From: Cystobacter fuscus
GTDB lineage: Bacteria; Myxococcota; Myxococcia; Myxococcales; Myxococcaceae
Assembly: GCF_002305875.1 (NCBI RefSeq)
Contig: NZ_CP022098.1
Coordinates: 4,278,001 to 4,342,000 of the forward strand
Direction of reading: 5' to 3'
DNA length: 64,000 bases
A program made the translations under genes and the position numbers. Positions 44,911 to 53,506 of the stretch are shown one piece after another (position 1 is the first letter of the stretch; the number at the start of each line of letters is the position of its first letter). The notes beneath the pieces were generated by a model, which did no database searches, was not told where the DNA came from, and worked only from the letters and a program-made list of their open reading frames with translations.

Positions 44911-47415
44911 ATGACCGCCATGGCCGAACCGGAATCGCCGCCCCCCGGACCCAGTCCGCTGGACGCCTTGTCGCGCCGTTTCCGGCTCGGCCCCCAATGG
45001 GGCCGGCGCCTGACGAACCTGCTGTTGCTGGGGGTGGTGTCGGTCGCGGCCGGCTTCGTCATCTCCCCGGGCCTCTACAGCCAGCAGATCCCCGCCCTCA
45101 CCGAGGAGAACCTGGGCCGGCCCTTCCGGACCAACGCGCCGGCGGGGTTCAAGGCCGGGCGGGACTACGACATCCTCCACGGGGCGATGACCGAGAAGCG
45201 GCGCCAGGAGGCCCGCGCCGCGGTGCGCCCGGTGTACGACCTGAGCCCGGGGGTGGCGCCGGAGCTGCGCACCGCCGTGAGCGGCGCCTTCTCGGACATG
45301 CGTCGGCGCCTGGCGGAGAAGGAAGCCGCCGCGCCGCCCGTGCCCGCGGAGGCCACCGAGACGCGCAAGCCGCGCAAGGCGCCCGCGCCGACGGTGGAGG
45401 AGCGCGAGCGTCAGCGCCTGGAGCTGGAGGCGATGCGCGAGGGCTTCCTGGTGTTGCTCTTCGGGCGCCGGGACGCGGAGATCGACGCGGACGACTTCCA
45501 GGCGCTCAACGCGGGGCGCTTCTCTCCGCTCCTGGAGGCGGCCACGCTGTCGCTCGTGGAGCGGGCCTACGGCTTCTCCGAGCCCCTGCCGGTGTACATC
45601 GCCCCGGCGCGCGAGGAGCTCGCGCGCGAGGGTGCCCAGGGCATCACCGTGAGGGACTTGCGCCACAATGGCGAGCAGACCCTGGCGATCACGGCGCCCA
45701 CCGTGGTGGACCTGCGCGAGACCTATACGGAGCTGGAGCGTTTCGCCTCCGTTCCGGGCAACCTCCTGCCGGACGCCCCCGTCGTGCAGCGCCGGGCGGT
45801 GTTGCGGCTGGCCAAGCGGCTGGTGCGGCCCAACCTCACCATCAACCTGGCGGAGACGGACGCCCGGCGGCGCCTGGCGGCGGCGGCGGTGAAGGACGCC
45901 GTCATCTCCATCAAGAAGGGCCAGCGCGTCATCGGCGACGGGGAGCTGGTCAACGAGACGCACCTGGTGGCCATCCGGGGCATGCGCGCGCAGACGGACC
46001 GGTTGGATCTGCTGCAGTTGCAGGTGGGAGGCACGGGCCTGGTGGCGCTGCTCATCTCCGCCACGTACCTCTTCTGCCGGGCGGCCTTCCGGCGCTTCCG
46101 GCCCACGCGCAAGGACGCGCTGCTCCTGGGGCTGCTGCTGGTGTCGATGCTGGGTCTGGCGCAGATCTGGGTGTCCATCGCGGACGCGGTGCAGGACCGC
46201 TACGCGGCACTGCCCCTGGAGGCCTTCTACTACGCCTTCCCCGTGGCGGCCGGAGCCATGCTGGTGCGCTTCGTCCTGTCGGAGGAAATGGCGCTCTTCT
46301 TCGCCATCGTGCTCGCGTGCCTGTGCGGCGTGATGCTGGGCAACTCGTTGTCCTTCGGCATCTACGCGCTGGTGGGGGCCCTGGTGGCGGCCGACCGCAT
46401 CACCCGCGCCAAGGATCGGGTGGGCATCTTCAAGGCGGGCCTCATCACCGGCGTGGCCAACCTGCTCGGGGTCCTCTTCCTCTTCCTGGCCGAGGGCAAG
46501 GGGCTCACCCCCGACACCCTCCTCACCGCGGTGTTCGCCTTCCTGGGCACGACGCTGGGCGTGCCGGTGGTGGTGCTGGCGCTCACGCCGCTCATCGAGT
46601 CCGTGTTCGGCTACGCGTCGGACCTGAAGCTGCTGGAGCTGGCCAACCTCAACCACCCCGCGCTCAAGGAGCTCATCGTCCAGGCGCCGGGCACCTACCA
46701 CCACTCCATCATCATCGGCACGCTGGTGGAGAACGCCGCGGAGGACATCGGCGCCAATCCGCTGCTGGCGCGCTCGTGCGCCTACTACCACGACATCGGC
46801 AAGGGCCGGAATTCGCTCTACTTCGGGGAGAACCAGAAGGGGGACAACCGGCACGATGGGCTCGCCCCGGCGATGAGCGCCGTCATCATCAAGCGCCACG
46901 TCACCGAGGGGCTGGAGATGGCGCGCCAGTACCGGCTGCCCAAGCTGGTGGCGGACGCCATTCCCCAGCACCACGGCACCCGGCTGGTGGGCTACTTCTA
47001 CCACAAGGCCCTCAAGGAGCAGGAGGGCAAGGAAGGCGCGCCTCCGCTCGACGAGAGCATCTTCCGCTACCCGGGTCCCAAGCCCCAGTTCCGCGAGGCC
47101 GCCCTGGTGATGATCGCCGACGCGGTCGAGGCCTCCACGCGCTCGCTGCCGGAGCCCACCTCGGCGCGGCTGCAAGCGCAGGTGCAGAAGATGATCAACC
47201 TCATCTTCTCCGAGGGGCAGTTGGATGAGTGCGATCTGACACTTCGGGATTTGAACCTCATCTCGCAGTCCTTCCTGCACACGCTCGAGGGCATCTATCA
47301 TGCGCGTCCCGAGTATCCGGCCGGTGCACTGCAGGCGGGCCCCAAGGGCTCGCTGATGGTGGCGCCGGCGGCGAAGCAGGATGGCAAGGCGCGTCCGGTG
47401 GGTACGGGCACCTGA
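44911..47415 (+). CDS. 7TM-HD cyclic dinucleotide phosphodiesterase family protein (YqfF/PgpH-like)
   Basis: An 834-residue membrane protein. An N-terminal helix (about 30-47) is followed by an extracytoplasmic 7TMR-HDED domain (to about 370), a cluster of seven hydrophobic helices (about 370-560) and a cytosolic HD domain (about 575-780). The HD signature is complete: GTYHHSIIIGTLVENAA, SCAYYHDIGK and the later IPQHHGTRLVGYFYH. PgpH relatives hydrolyse c-di-AMP; whether this organism makes that nucleotide cannot be seen here. ATG 44911 was chosen; ATG 44920 is possible. It lies between phoH and ybeY, its usual neighbours. Confidence 0.9.
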   Translation: MTAMAEPESPPPGPSPLDALSRRFRLGPQWGRRLTNLLLLGVVSVAAGFVISPGLYSQQIPALTEENLGRPFRTNAPAGFKAGRDYDILHGAMTEKRRQEARAAVRPVYDLSPGVAPELRTAVSGAFSDMRRRLAEKEAAAPPVPAEATETRKPRKAPAPTVEERERQRLELEAMREGFLVLLFGRRDAEIDADDFQALNAGRFSPLLEAATLSLVERAYGFSEPLPVYIAPAREELAREGAQGITVRDLRHNGEQTLAITAPTVVDLRETYTELERFASVPGNLLPDAPVVQRRAVLRLAKRLVRPNLTINLAETDARRRLAAAAVKDAVISIKKGQRVIGDGELVNETHLVAIRGMRAQTDRLDLLQLQVGGTGLVALLISATYLFCRAAFRRFRPTRKDALLLGLLLVSMLGLAQIWVSIADAVQDRYAALPLEAFYYAFPVAAGAMLVRFVLSEEMALFFAIVLACLCGVMLGNSLSFGIYALVGALVAADRITRAKDRVGIFKAGLITGVANLLGVLFLFLAEGKGLTPDTLLTAVFAFLGTTLGVPVVVLALTPLIESVFGYASDLKLLELANLNHPALKELIVQAPGTYHHSIIIGTLVENAAEDIGANPLLARSCAYYHDIGKGRNSLYFGENQKGDNRHDGLAPAMSAVIIKRHVTEGLEMARQYRLPKLVADAIPQHHGTRLVGYFYHKALKEQEGKEGAPPLDESIFRYPGPKPQFREAALVMIADAVEASTRSLPEPTSARLQAQVQKMINLIFSEGQLDECDLTLRDLNLISQSFLHTLEGIYHARPEYPAGALQAGPKGSLMVAPAAKQDGKARPVGTGT

Positions 47416-47440
47416 TGCGCGTGGCGGGAGGAGGGCGAAC

Positions 47441-48286
47441 GTGAAGCTGCGCAAGGGGAAGGTGATTCCCCGCGACGATGGGAAGCGCATCGAGGAGTTC
47501 GTGGGCGCGGCGACGACGGGCACCGACTCGGTGTCGGTGGCGCGCATGCTGGCGCCGCCGGGCTGGAGCGAGCCGGCGCAGAAGCCCGAGTTCGACGAGG
47601 TGGTCATCGTCCTCAAGGGCGAGCTGACGCTCGTGGTGGACGGCCGGCGCCAGCTCATCGAGCAAGGGGAGATGGGCCTGGTGCCCCGGGGCCGCCGGGT
47701 GGTGTACCGCAACGATGGGCAGGGCGCGTGCGACTACTATTCGGTGTGCGCACCGGCCTTCCGGGTGGAGCTGGCGAACATCGAGCAGGCCGAGGAGGAG
47801 CCCCAGGAGAACCGGGTGACGGTGCAGGTGGCGCATCCCCAGGGCAAGCGCTTCTCCAAGCAGGTGACGGAGCTGGCCGAGACGTTCCTGGAGAAGCTGG
47901 AGCTGTCCGGGTGCGAGCTGTCCATCTCGCTGGTGGGCGACCATGCCATCCGCCGGCTCAACCGCACCTGGCGCAAGAAGGACAAGGCGACGGACGTGCT
48001 GAGCTTCCCCGCGGGCGAGGCCCCCAAGGGCACGCCCGGGCCGAGGCAGCTCGGCGACGTGGTCATCTCCCTGGACACGGCGAAGCTCCAGGCCCGGGAG
48101 TACGAGCGCACCCTCGAGCAGGAGGTGGCGCGCTACCTGGCGCACGGCCTCTTGCACCTGTTGGGGCACGACCACGAGCGGCCCAAGGACGCGCAGAAGA
48201 TGGCGCGCGCCGAGGAGCGCCTGCTGGGCGCCAGCGGCATGGTGGGGGACGCGGTGGCCCCCCGGGCTCGCAAGCTCATGACGTGA
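47441..48286 (+). CDS. ybeY: Cupin domain fused to endoribonuclease YbeY
   Basis: A 281-residue protein with GTG start after GGGAGGAGGG. Residues 1-110 are a small single cupin barrel (FDEVVIVLKGELTLVVDG, then GEMGLVPRGRRVVYRN). The common double-His cupin metal motif is not evident. Residues about 125-281 are a full YbeY: DVLSFPAG, ELGDVVISLDT-like (RQLGDVVISLDTA), and the zinc motif H235-GLLH239-LLGHDH245 (H-x3-H-x5-H). YbeY trims rRNA 3' ends and takes part in 70S quality control. It is normally ~150 residues, so the cupin is an extra N-terminal module. It is in frame without a stop between the two parts. Confidence 0.87.
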   Translation: MKLRKGKVIPRDDGKRIEEFVGAATTGTDSVSVARMLAPPGWSEPAQKPEFDEVVIVLKGELTLVVDGRRQLIEQGEMGLVPRGRRVVYRNDGQGACDYYSVCAPAFRVELANIEQAEEEPQENRVTVQVAHPQGKRFSKQVTELAETFLEKLELSGCELSISLVGDHAIRRLNRTWRKKDKATDVLSFPAGEAPKGTPGPRQLGDVVISLDTAKLQAREYERTLEQEVARYLAHGLLHLLGHDHERPKDAQKMARAEERLLGASGMVGDAVAPRARKLMT

Positions 48287-48296
48287 GACGGACGGG

Positions 48297-48324
48297 TTGA
48301 GTCGGGCGGCGCGCGTGATAGGTA
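48297..48324 (+). promoter_or_regulatory. Sigma-70-type promoter for the Lnb-like gene
   Basis: TTGAGT at 48297-48302, a 16-bp spacer and TAGGTA at 48319-48324. The ATG at 48332 lies 7 nt after the -10, so the mRNA could be leaderless. The -10 is identical to that proposed for rpsT. Confidence 0.4.
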
Positions 48325-48331
48325 GGTGCGA

Positions 48332-49642
48332 ATGTCCCGCCTCGCCTCATCGATGCTCTGTCTGCTCGGCCTGTTGCTGACCGCCCTTCCGGCGTCCGCG
48401 CAGGAGCTGCCTCCCTGGGGAACCGGGGAGAGCCGGGGGGAGGACTTGTCCGTCTATCTGGTCACCTTCGGGCCCGGCGACGACGTGCCGTCCTGGTTCG
48501 GCCACGGCTCGCTGGTGGTGGAGGACCAGAAGCTGCGCCAGTCGCGCCTCTACAACTACGGCATGTTCTCCTTCGACGAGCGCATGCTCCTGCGCTACGC
48601 GATGGGGCGGCTCGAGTTCTGGGTGGACGACGCGAACCCCGCGGCCGTGTTCCGCTTCTACCGCTCGATCAACCGGGACGTGCGGTTGCAGGAGTTGAAC
48701 CTGGCGCCCGCGCAGAAGGTGGAGCTGGGACGGCTGCTGGCGGAGAACGTGCTGCCGCAGAACCGCAACTACCTCTACCACCACTACAACGACAACTGCG
48801 TGACGCGGCTGCGCGATGCGCTCGACAAGGTGCTGGGAGGTCAGCTGCACGCCGCGGCGAGCGGCCCCGGGCGGATGACGCTGCGCGATCACACGCGCCG
48901 CTACACGGCTGTGGGCCCGCCCATGAGCCTGCTGCTCGACTTCCTGATGAACGACGAGATCGACAAGCCCACCACGCGCTGGCAGGAGGCGTTCCTGCCC
49001 GACGAGCTGGAGCGGCAGGTGGCGGAGTTGCAGGTGCTGGGAGAGGACGGCCAGCGTCACCCCCTGGTGGCCCGGTCCTTCACCCTCTACGCGGCGCAGG
49101 GCCGTCCGGCCACGCCCGCGCAGCCGCCGAACTATGCCCCCGTCCTGCTGCTGCTGGGGCTCGTGCTGGGTGGCCTCGCGGTGGGGCTGGCCCTGTGGGA
49201 ACGGCGCACGGGTGGGCGGGCGCCCCGCGTCCTGCTCGGCCTGCAGAACGTCCTGGTGGGCCTGGTGGTGGGGATTCCGGGACTCGCGCTGTTCATCATG
49301 TGGCTGGGCACGGACCACACGGTGACGTACCGCAACGAGAACCTGTTCCTGGCCAACCCGCTCACCGTGCTGGCGCTGCCCCTGGGCTTCCAGTGGATGC
49401 GCGGCTCGCCGCGGGCGCGCGAGAGGATGTGGCGGTTGTGGGTGGTGCTCGCGGCCCTGGGCGTGCTGGGGCTGGTGCTCAAGGCGCTGCCCCTGTTCGA
49501 TCAAGACAACTGGCGCCTCATCGCGCTGCTCCTGCCCGTGTCGGTGGGCATGGCGGGTGCGATGACGCTGGGGCGCTCCGTGGTGGCGGTGCGACAGGCG
49601 TCCCCACCCCTGGCGCCCACCCTGAAGGCTTCTGGCAACTGA
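48332..49642 (+). CDS. DUF4105 membrane protein (Lnb-like lipoprotein N-acyltransferase family)
   Basis: A 436-residue envelope protein. The signal is SRLASSMLCLLGLLLTALPASA; GTG 48326 is an alternative start. The periplasmic DUF4105 domain (about 30-240) contains WFGHGSLVVED, YNYGMFSFD and YNDNCVTRLRD, with the His and Cys that the Lnb family uses for catalysis. At least five membrane helices follow (about 270-430). Lnb proteins acylate the N-terminal cysteine of lipoproteins in place of Lnt; whether this one does is inference. It would be relevant to the many lipoproteins in this window. It lies 37 nt after ybeY and 18 nt before prfB. Confidence 0.78.
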   Translation: MSRLASSMLCLLGLLLTALPASAQELPPWGTGESRGEDLSVYLVTFGPGDDVPSWFGHGSLVVEDQKLRQSRLYNYGMFSFDERMLLRYAMGRLEFWVDDANPAAVFRFYRSINRDVRLQELNLAPAQKVELGRLLAENVLPQNRNYLYHHYNDNCVTRLRDALDKVLGGQLHAAASGPGRMTLRDHTRRYTAVGPPMSLLLDFLMNDEIDKPTTRWQEAFLPDELERQVAELQVLGEDGQRHPLVARSFTLYAAQGRPATPAQPPNYAPVLLLLGLVLGGLAVGLALWERRTGGRAPRVLLGLQNVLVGLVVGIPGLALFIMWLGTDHTVTYRNENLFLANPLTVLALPLGFQWMRGSPRARERMWRLWVVLAALGVLGLVLKALPLFDQDNWRLIALLLPVSVGMAGAMTLGRSVVAVRQASPPLAPTLKASGN

Positions 49643-49660
49643 CTGGTAGGAGGACACAAC

Positions 49661-50780
49661 ATGGCGAACGACTCGATGGAGAAAATCGGCGGGCTTCGCG
49701 AGCGTCTGATGGCGCTCAGGGGGCATCTTTGACCTCGATCGCAAGAGGTCTCGCATCGCGCTGATCGAGCGCGAATCCACGCTGCCCACGTTCTGGGACG
49801 ACAACACCAAGGCCCAGGCGATGCTCAAGGAGAAGTCCACGCTGGAGGCGAGCGTGGGCTCCTTCGAGAAGGCGCTCCGGGGCCTGGACGACGCGCAGAC
49901 GCTGCTGGAGCTGGCGGCGGAGATGAACGACCCGGCCAGCGCGCAGGAGGCCGAGGACTCGCTCGGCGCCGTCGAGGCGGACATCGCCAAGCTGGAGCTG
50001 GCGCGGATGCTCTCCGGCGAGCAGGACCGGTCGTACTGCTTCATGGACATCAACGCGGGCGCGGGTGGCACGGACTCCATGGACTGGGCCGCCATGCTCA
50101 TGCGCATGTACACGCGCTACTGCGAGCAGCGCGGCTGGAAGGTGGAGATCAACGACTCGCAGGAGGGCGAGGAAGCCGGCTTCAAGAACGTCTCGCTGCG
50201 CATCGAGGGCGAGTACGCCTACGGCTACCTCAAGGCGGAGGTGGGGGTGCACCGGCTGGTGCGCATCAGCCCCTTCGACGCCAACGCGCGCCGGCAGACG
50301 GCGTTCGCCTCGGTGGACGTGTACCCGGAGGTGGATGACTCCATCCAGATCGACATCCCGGAGAAGGACATCGAGCTGAAGTTCATCCGGGGGGGCGGCG
50401 CGGGCGGTCAGAAGGTCAACAAGACCTCGTCCACGGCGCAGCTGCGCCACCTGCCCACCGGCATCATCATCACCTGCCAGACGGAGCGCTCGCAGTCGGC
50501 CAACAAGGACATGGCGTTCAAGATCCTCCGGGGCCGCCTCTACGAGCTGGAGATGAAGAAGCGCGAGGCGGAGCGGGACGCCGCCGAGGCGCAGAAGAAG
50601 GACATCTCCTTCGGCTCGCAGATCCGCTCGTACGTGCTGGCGCCCTATCGCATGGTGAAGGACCTGCGCACGGGCGTGGAAACGGGCAACGTGGACGCGG
50701 TGTTGGACGGAGAGCTGGAGTCGTTCGTCACCGCCCAGTTGATGGGGGTGAAGAACCCCAACCGCGCGGCCTCCGAGTAG
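49661..50780 (+). CDS. prfB: Peptide chain release factor 2, with programmed +1 frameshift
   Basis: The gene is in two frames. ATG 49661 (after TAGGAGGA) reads 23 codons to an in-frame TGA at 49730-49732; a +1 shift at CTTTGA continues as GAC from 49731 to the stop at 50778-50780, giving 372 residues. RF2 signatures are present: the SPF tripeptide near residue 203, which reads UGA/UAA, and GGQ ([12 protein letters not shown]) near 248, which triggers hydrolysis. The frameshift is the classical autoregulation: when RF2 is scarce, ribosomes stall at UGA and shift. Annotation as only the downstream 350-codon frame would miss the N-terminus. Confidence 0.96.
49718..49733 (+). promoter_or_regulatory. 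prfB frameshift site
   Basis: AGGGGG (internal Shine-Dalgarno-like), CAT, then the slippery CTT TGA C. This matches the conserved prfB recoding signal, including the three-nucleotide gap between the Shine-Dalgarno and the slippery codon. Confidence 0.95.
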
Positions 50781-50890
50781 CCCCTCGCCACCGGGCGGGG
50801 AACCTTTCCGCGGCCTCGTTGTCCAAGGCCGCGGGAAGCCAGGGGAGTGGGGTGGAGCCGTGCGCGGGACAGGCCGCGGGGAGGTCACTG

Positions 50891-51493
50891 GTGTCTGCGA
50901 GCGAAGTGCTCGGGAGTCAGGACGTGGAGACGCCGGAGCGCCTGTTGCTGGCGCGGCTGCGGCGTGGCGAGCCGGAGGCCTTCGAGGCCCTGGTGCGCGA
51001 GAACCAGGACCGGCTCTACGACTTCTGCGTGCGGATGCTCGCGGACCCGGAAGAGGCGTATGACGTGGTGCAGGAGGTCTTCGTGAGCGCCCACCAGCAC
51101 CTGGCGCGCTTCCGGGAGGACTCCAAGCTGTCCACGTGGTTGTTCCGTATCGGAAAGAACCACTGTCTCAACCGGCTGAAGTACCTCAAGCGCCGGGGCC
51201 GGGGCCGCTCGGACGAGTACGGCGAGCAGAGCGAGGGCGCGCTGGCACGGGCGCTGGGCTCGCCCCCGGGGCCCGACGAGGCCCTGGAGGCCGCGCGCGA
51301 GCAGGCCCGGGTGCAGTGGGCCATCTCCCAGCTCGAGCCGGACGCGCGCATGCTGGTGGCGCTCCGGGACATCGAGGGCCTGTCGTACGAGGAAATCGTC
51401 GACATTACCGAGCTAGCGTTGGGAACCGTGAAAAGCCGGCTCCACCGGGCCCGGGAGAAGTTGGCGGATGTACTGGGGCGGCTTGAGGAATGA
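50891..51493 (+). CDS. ECF RNA polymerase sigma factor (RpoE-like)
   Basis: A 200-residue ECF sigma factor. GTG 50891 was chosen because GGGGAGG precedes it at good spacing; GTG 50852 and TTG 50819 extend the frame. Region 2: LYDFCVRMLADPEEAYDVVQEVF and FREDSKLSTWLFRIGKNHCLNRL. Region 4: LEPDARMLVALRDIEGLSYEEIVDITEL...TVKSRLHRAREKL. It overlaps the downstream zinc-finger anti-sigma gene by ATGA, the standard sigma/anti-sigma pair. The signal sensed is unknown. Confidence 0.93.
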   Translation: MSASEVLGSQDVETPERLLLARLRRGEPEAFEALVRENQDRLYDFCVRMLADPEEAYDVVQEVFVSAHQHLARFREDSKLSTWLFRIGKNHCLNRLKYLKRRGRGRSDEYGEQSEGALARALGSPPGPDEALEAAREQARVQWAISQLEPDARMLVALRDIEGLSYEEIVDITELALGTVKSRLHRAREKLADVLGRLEE

Positions 51494-51873
51494 ACGGTTT
51501 TCAGCGGAGACTTCGGGATATGCCAGCGCAGCTCAGCCATCGTGAAACCCGGGCCCTGTTCATCGCCTTCGCCGATGAGGAGCTTCCCGCCGACACGGCG
51601 CGTGAAGTGCGCTCCCACCTGGACACCTGTGGCGAGTGCCAGCAGGGGTGGCAGGCCTATTCGAGCACCGTGCTCCGGGTGCGTCAGGTGCCGCGGCACA
51701 AGGCGCCGCCGGCGCTGGCCTCGCAGGTGCTGGCGCGGGTGAAGCGCCAGCGCCGCTCTGGCCTGCGCGGGTTGCAACTGGCGCACGCGCACTACCGGCT
51801 GCCGGTGGAGGTGCTCATCCCCGTGCTGCTCGCGGCCGCGGTGGCGGCCTACCTGCTCGTGTCTTCTTCCTGA
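51490..51873 (+). CDS. Membrane anti-sigma factor with zf-HC2 domain
   Basis: A 127-residue protein overlapping the sigma gene by ATGA. The zinc anti-sigma motif is VRSHLDTCGECQQGW (H-x3-C-x2-C) at about residues 41-55. A basic linker leads to one membrane helix at the C-terminus (about 104-124, VEVLIPVLLAAAVAAYLL). No large periplasmic sensor domain follows, so release of the sigma factor may depend on redox or zinc status or a separate protease route. The start is either the overlapping ATG or ATG 51520 inside. Confidence 0.85.
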   Translation: MNGFQRRLRDMPAQLSHRETRALFIAFADEELPADTAREVRSHLDTCGECQQGWQAYSSTVLRVRQVPRHKAPPALASQVLARVKRQRRSGLRGLQLAHAHYRLPVEVLIPVLLAAAVAAYLLVSSS

Positions 51874-51898
51874 AAGAAGGGGCGGCTGCGTCCATTGA

Positions 51899-51927
51899 TT
51901 GCGTCCCGGGGTGCGCTTGGCTAGCGT
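51899..51927 (+). promoter_or_regulatory. Possible promoter for lysS
   Basis: TTGCGT at 51899-51904, a 17-bp spacer and TAGCGT at 51922-51927, each with moderate similarity to the sigma-70 consensus. Transcription would start about 15-20 nt before the lysS ATG. Confidence 0.3.
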
Positions 51928-51949
51928 GCCGCGCCCTCACGGGATGCCC

Positions 51950-53494
51950 ATGTCCGACACGCCAGAGAACAAGACCGCCGAAGTAGACCTTGGGTCCAAG
52001 GAGCAGGAAATCTACGCGCAGCGCCTCGACAAGGCGCGCAAGTGGAAGGACTCCGGCTTCAACCCCTACGGCAATGGGTACCGGCCCCAGCACCTGGCCG
52101 CCGACATCCTCGCCCGTCACGACAAGCAGTCCACCGAGGAGCTCGAGCAGGCCGGGCCGGTCGCCTACGACGTGGCGGGCCGCATCGTGGCCGTGCGCAG
52201 CTTCGGCAAGGCCGCCTTCGTGAAGCTGCGGGACCGCTCCGGGGAGATCCAGGCCCACCTGAAGAAGGACGCGCTCGGGGACGCCTACGAGCTGTTCAAG
52301 CTGTGCGACCTGGGCGACTTCGTGGCGGTGCAGGGCACGCTCTTCCGCTCGAAGACGGGCGAGCTGACCCTGTCGGCGACGAAGTTCCTGCCGCTCACCA
52401 AGTCCCTGCGCCCCCTGCCCGAGAAGTGGCATGGCCTGTCGGACGTGGAGACGCGCTACCGCCAGCGCTACCTGGACCTCGTGTCCAACCCCGAGGTCAA
52501 GCAGACCTTCCTCAAGCGCAACAAGCTCATCCGCTACATCCGCGAGTTCCTCGACGGGCGCGACTTCATCGAGGTGGAGACGCCGATGATGCACCCGCTG
52601 GTGTCCGGCGCGGCGGCGCGTCCGTTCACCACGCACCACAACGCGCTCGACATCGACCTGTACATGCGCATCGCGCCGGAGCTCTACCTCAAGCGTCTGG
52701 TGGTGGGCGGCATCGAGCGCGTGTACGAAATCAACCGCAACTTCCGCAACGAGGGCATCAGCACCCGGCACAACCCCGAGTTCACGATGCTGGAGTTCTA
52801 CCAGGCCTACGCCACGTTCGAGGACCTGATGGACCTCACCGAGGAGATGCTCTCGGGGGCGGCCAAGGCGGTGACGGGGGACACGAAGGTCACCTACCAG
52901 GGCCACGTGCTGGACTTCGGCAAGGGCTGGAAGCGCATCCCCATGACGGAGGCGATCCGCGAGGCGGTGCCCTCCTTGAGCGACAAGGACATGGCGGATC
53001 CGGACCGGCTGCGGCACGAGCTGCTGTCCAAGGCCCAGGGCGAGGCGGATCGCCGCGCCATCCAGACCATGCACCACGGGGAGCTGGTGGGCGCGCTCTT
53101 CGAGCACCACGTGGAGACCACCCTGGTGCACCCCACCTTCATCACCCAGTACCCCACGGCGGTCAGCCCCCTGGCACGCCGCAATGATCAGAACCCGGAC
53201 TTCACCGATCGCTTCGAGCTGTTCGTCGCGGGCCGGGAGATCGGCAACGCCTTCTCCGAGCTCAACGATCCCATCGACCAGAAGGAACGCTTCCTCTCCC
53301 AACTGGAGGCCAAGCAGCGCGGTCAGCAGGAGACGATGGACTACGACGAGGACTACATCCGCGCACTCGAGCACGGCATGCCGCCCACGGCGGGCGAGGG
53401 CATCGGGATTGATCGCGTCGCCATGTTGTTCACCGACGCGCCGTCGATCCGCGACGTCATTCTCTTCCCCCTCCTCAAGCCGCTTGCGAAGTAG
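51950..53494 (+). CDS. lysS: Lysyl-tRNA synthetase (class II)
   Basis: A 514-residue class II lysyl-tRNA synthetase. An N-terminal OB-fold anticodon-binding domain (about 60-170: YDVAGRIVAVRSFGKAAF, DFVAVQGTLFRSKTGELTL) precedes the catalytic domain. Motif 1 lies around FIEVETPMMHP, motif 2 is NRNFRNEGISTRHNPEFT and motif 3 GEGIGIDRVAMLF. ATG 51950 (MSDTPENK) was chosen; ATG 51944 is two codons earlier. It heads the lysS-lolC-lolD-bamA direction, with lolC starting 12 nt after its stop. Confidence 0.97.
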   Translation: MSDTPENKTAEVDLGSKEQEIYAQRLDKARKWKDSGFNPYGNGYRPQHLAADILARHDKQSTEELEQAGPVAYDVAGRIVAVRSFGKAAFVKLRDRSGEIQAHLKKDALGDAYELFKLCDLGDFVAVQGTLFRSKTGELTLSATKFLPLTKSLRPLPEKWHGLSDVETRYRQRYLDLVSNPEVKQTFLKRNKLIRYIREFLDGRDFIEVETPMMHPLVSGAAARPFTTHHNALDIDLYMRIAPELYLKRLVVGGIERVYEINRNFRNEGISTRHNPEFTMLEFYQAYATFEDLMDLTEEMLSGAAKAVTGDTKVTYQGHVLDFGKGWKRIPMTEAIREAVPSLSDKDMADPDRLRHELLSKAQGEADRRAIQTMHHGELVGALFEHHVETTLVHPTFITQYPTAVSPLARRNDQNPDFTDRFELFVAGREIGNAFSELNDPIDQKERFLSQLEAKQRGQQETMDYDEDYIRALEHGMPPTAGEGIGIDRVAMLFTDAPSIRDVILFPLLKPLAK

Positions 53495-53506
53495 GCAGGA
53501 ATCCCC

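Noticed and set aside
49661-49732. prfB as a pseudogene with a premature stop
   Set aside because: The stop is inside the conserved CTTTGAC recoding signal with an upstream Shine-Dalgarno-like sequence.
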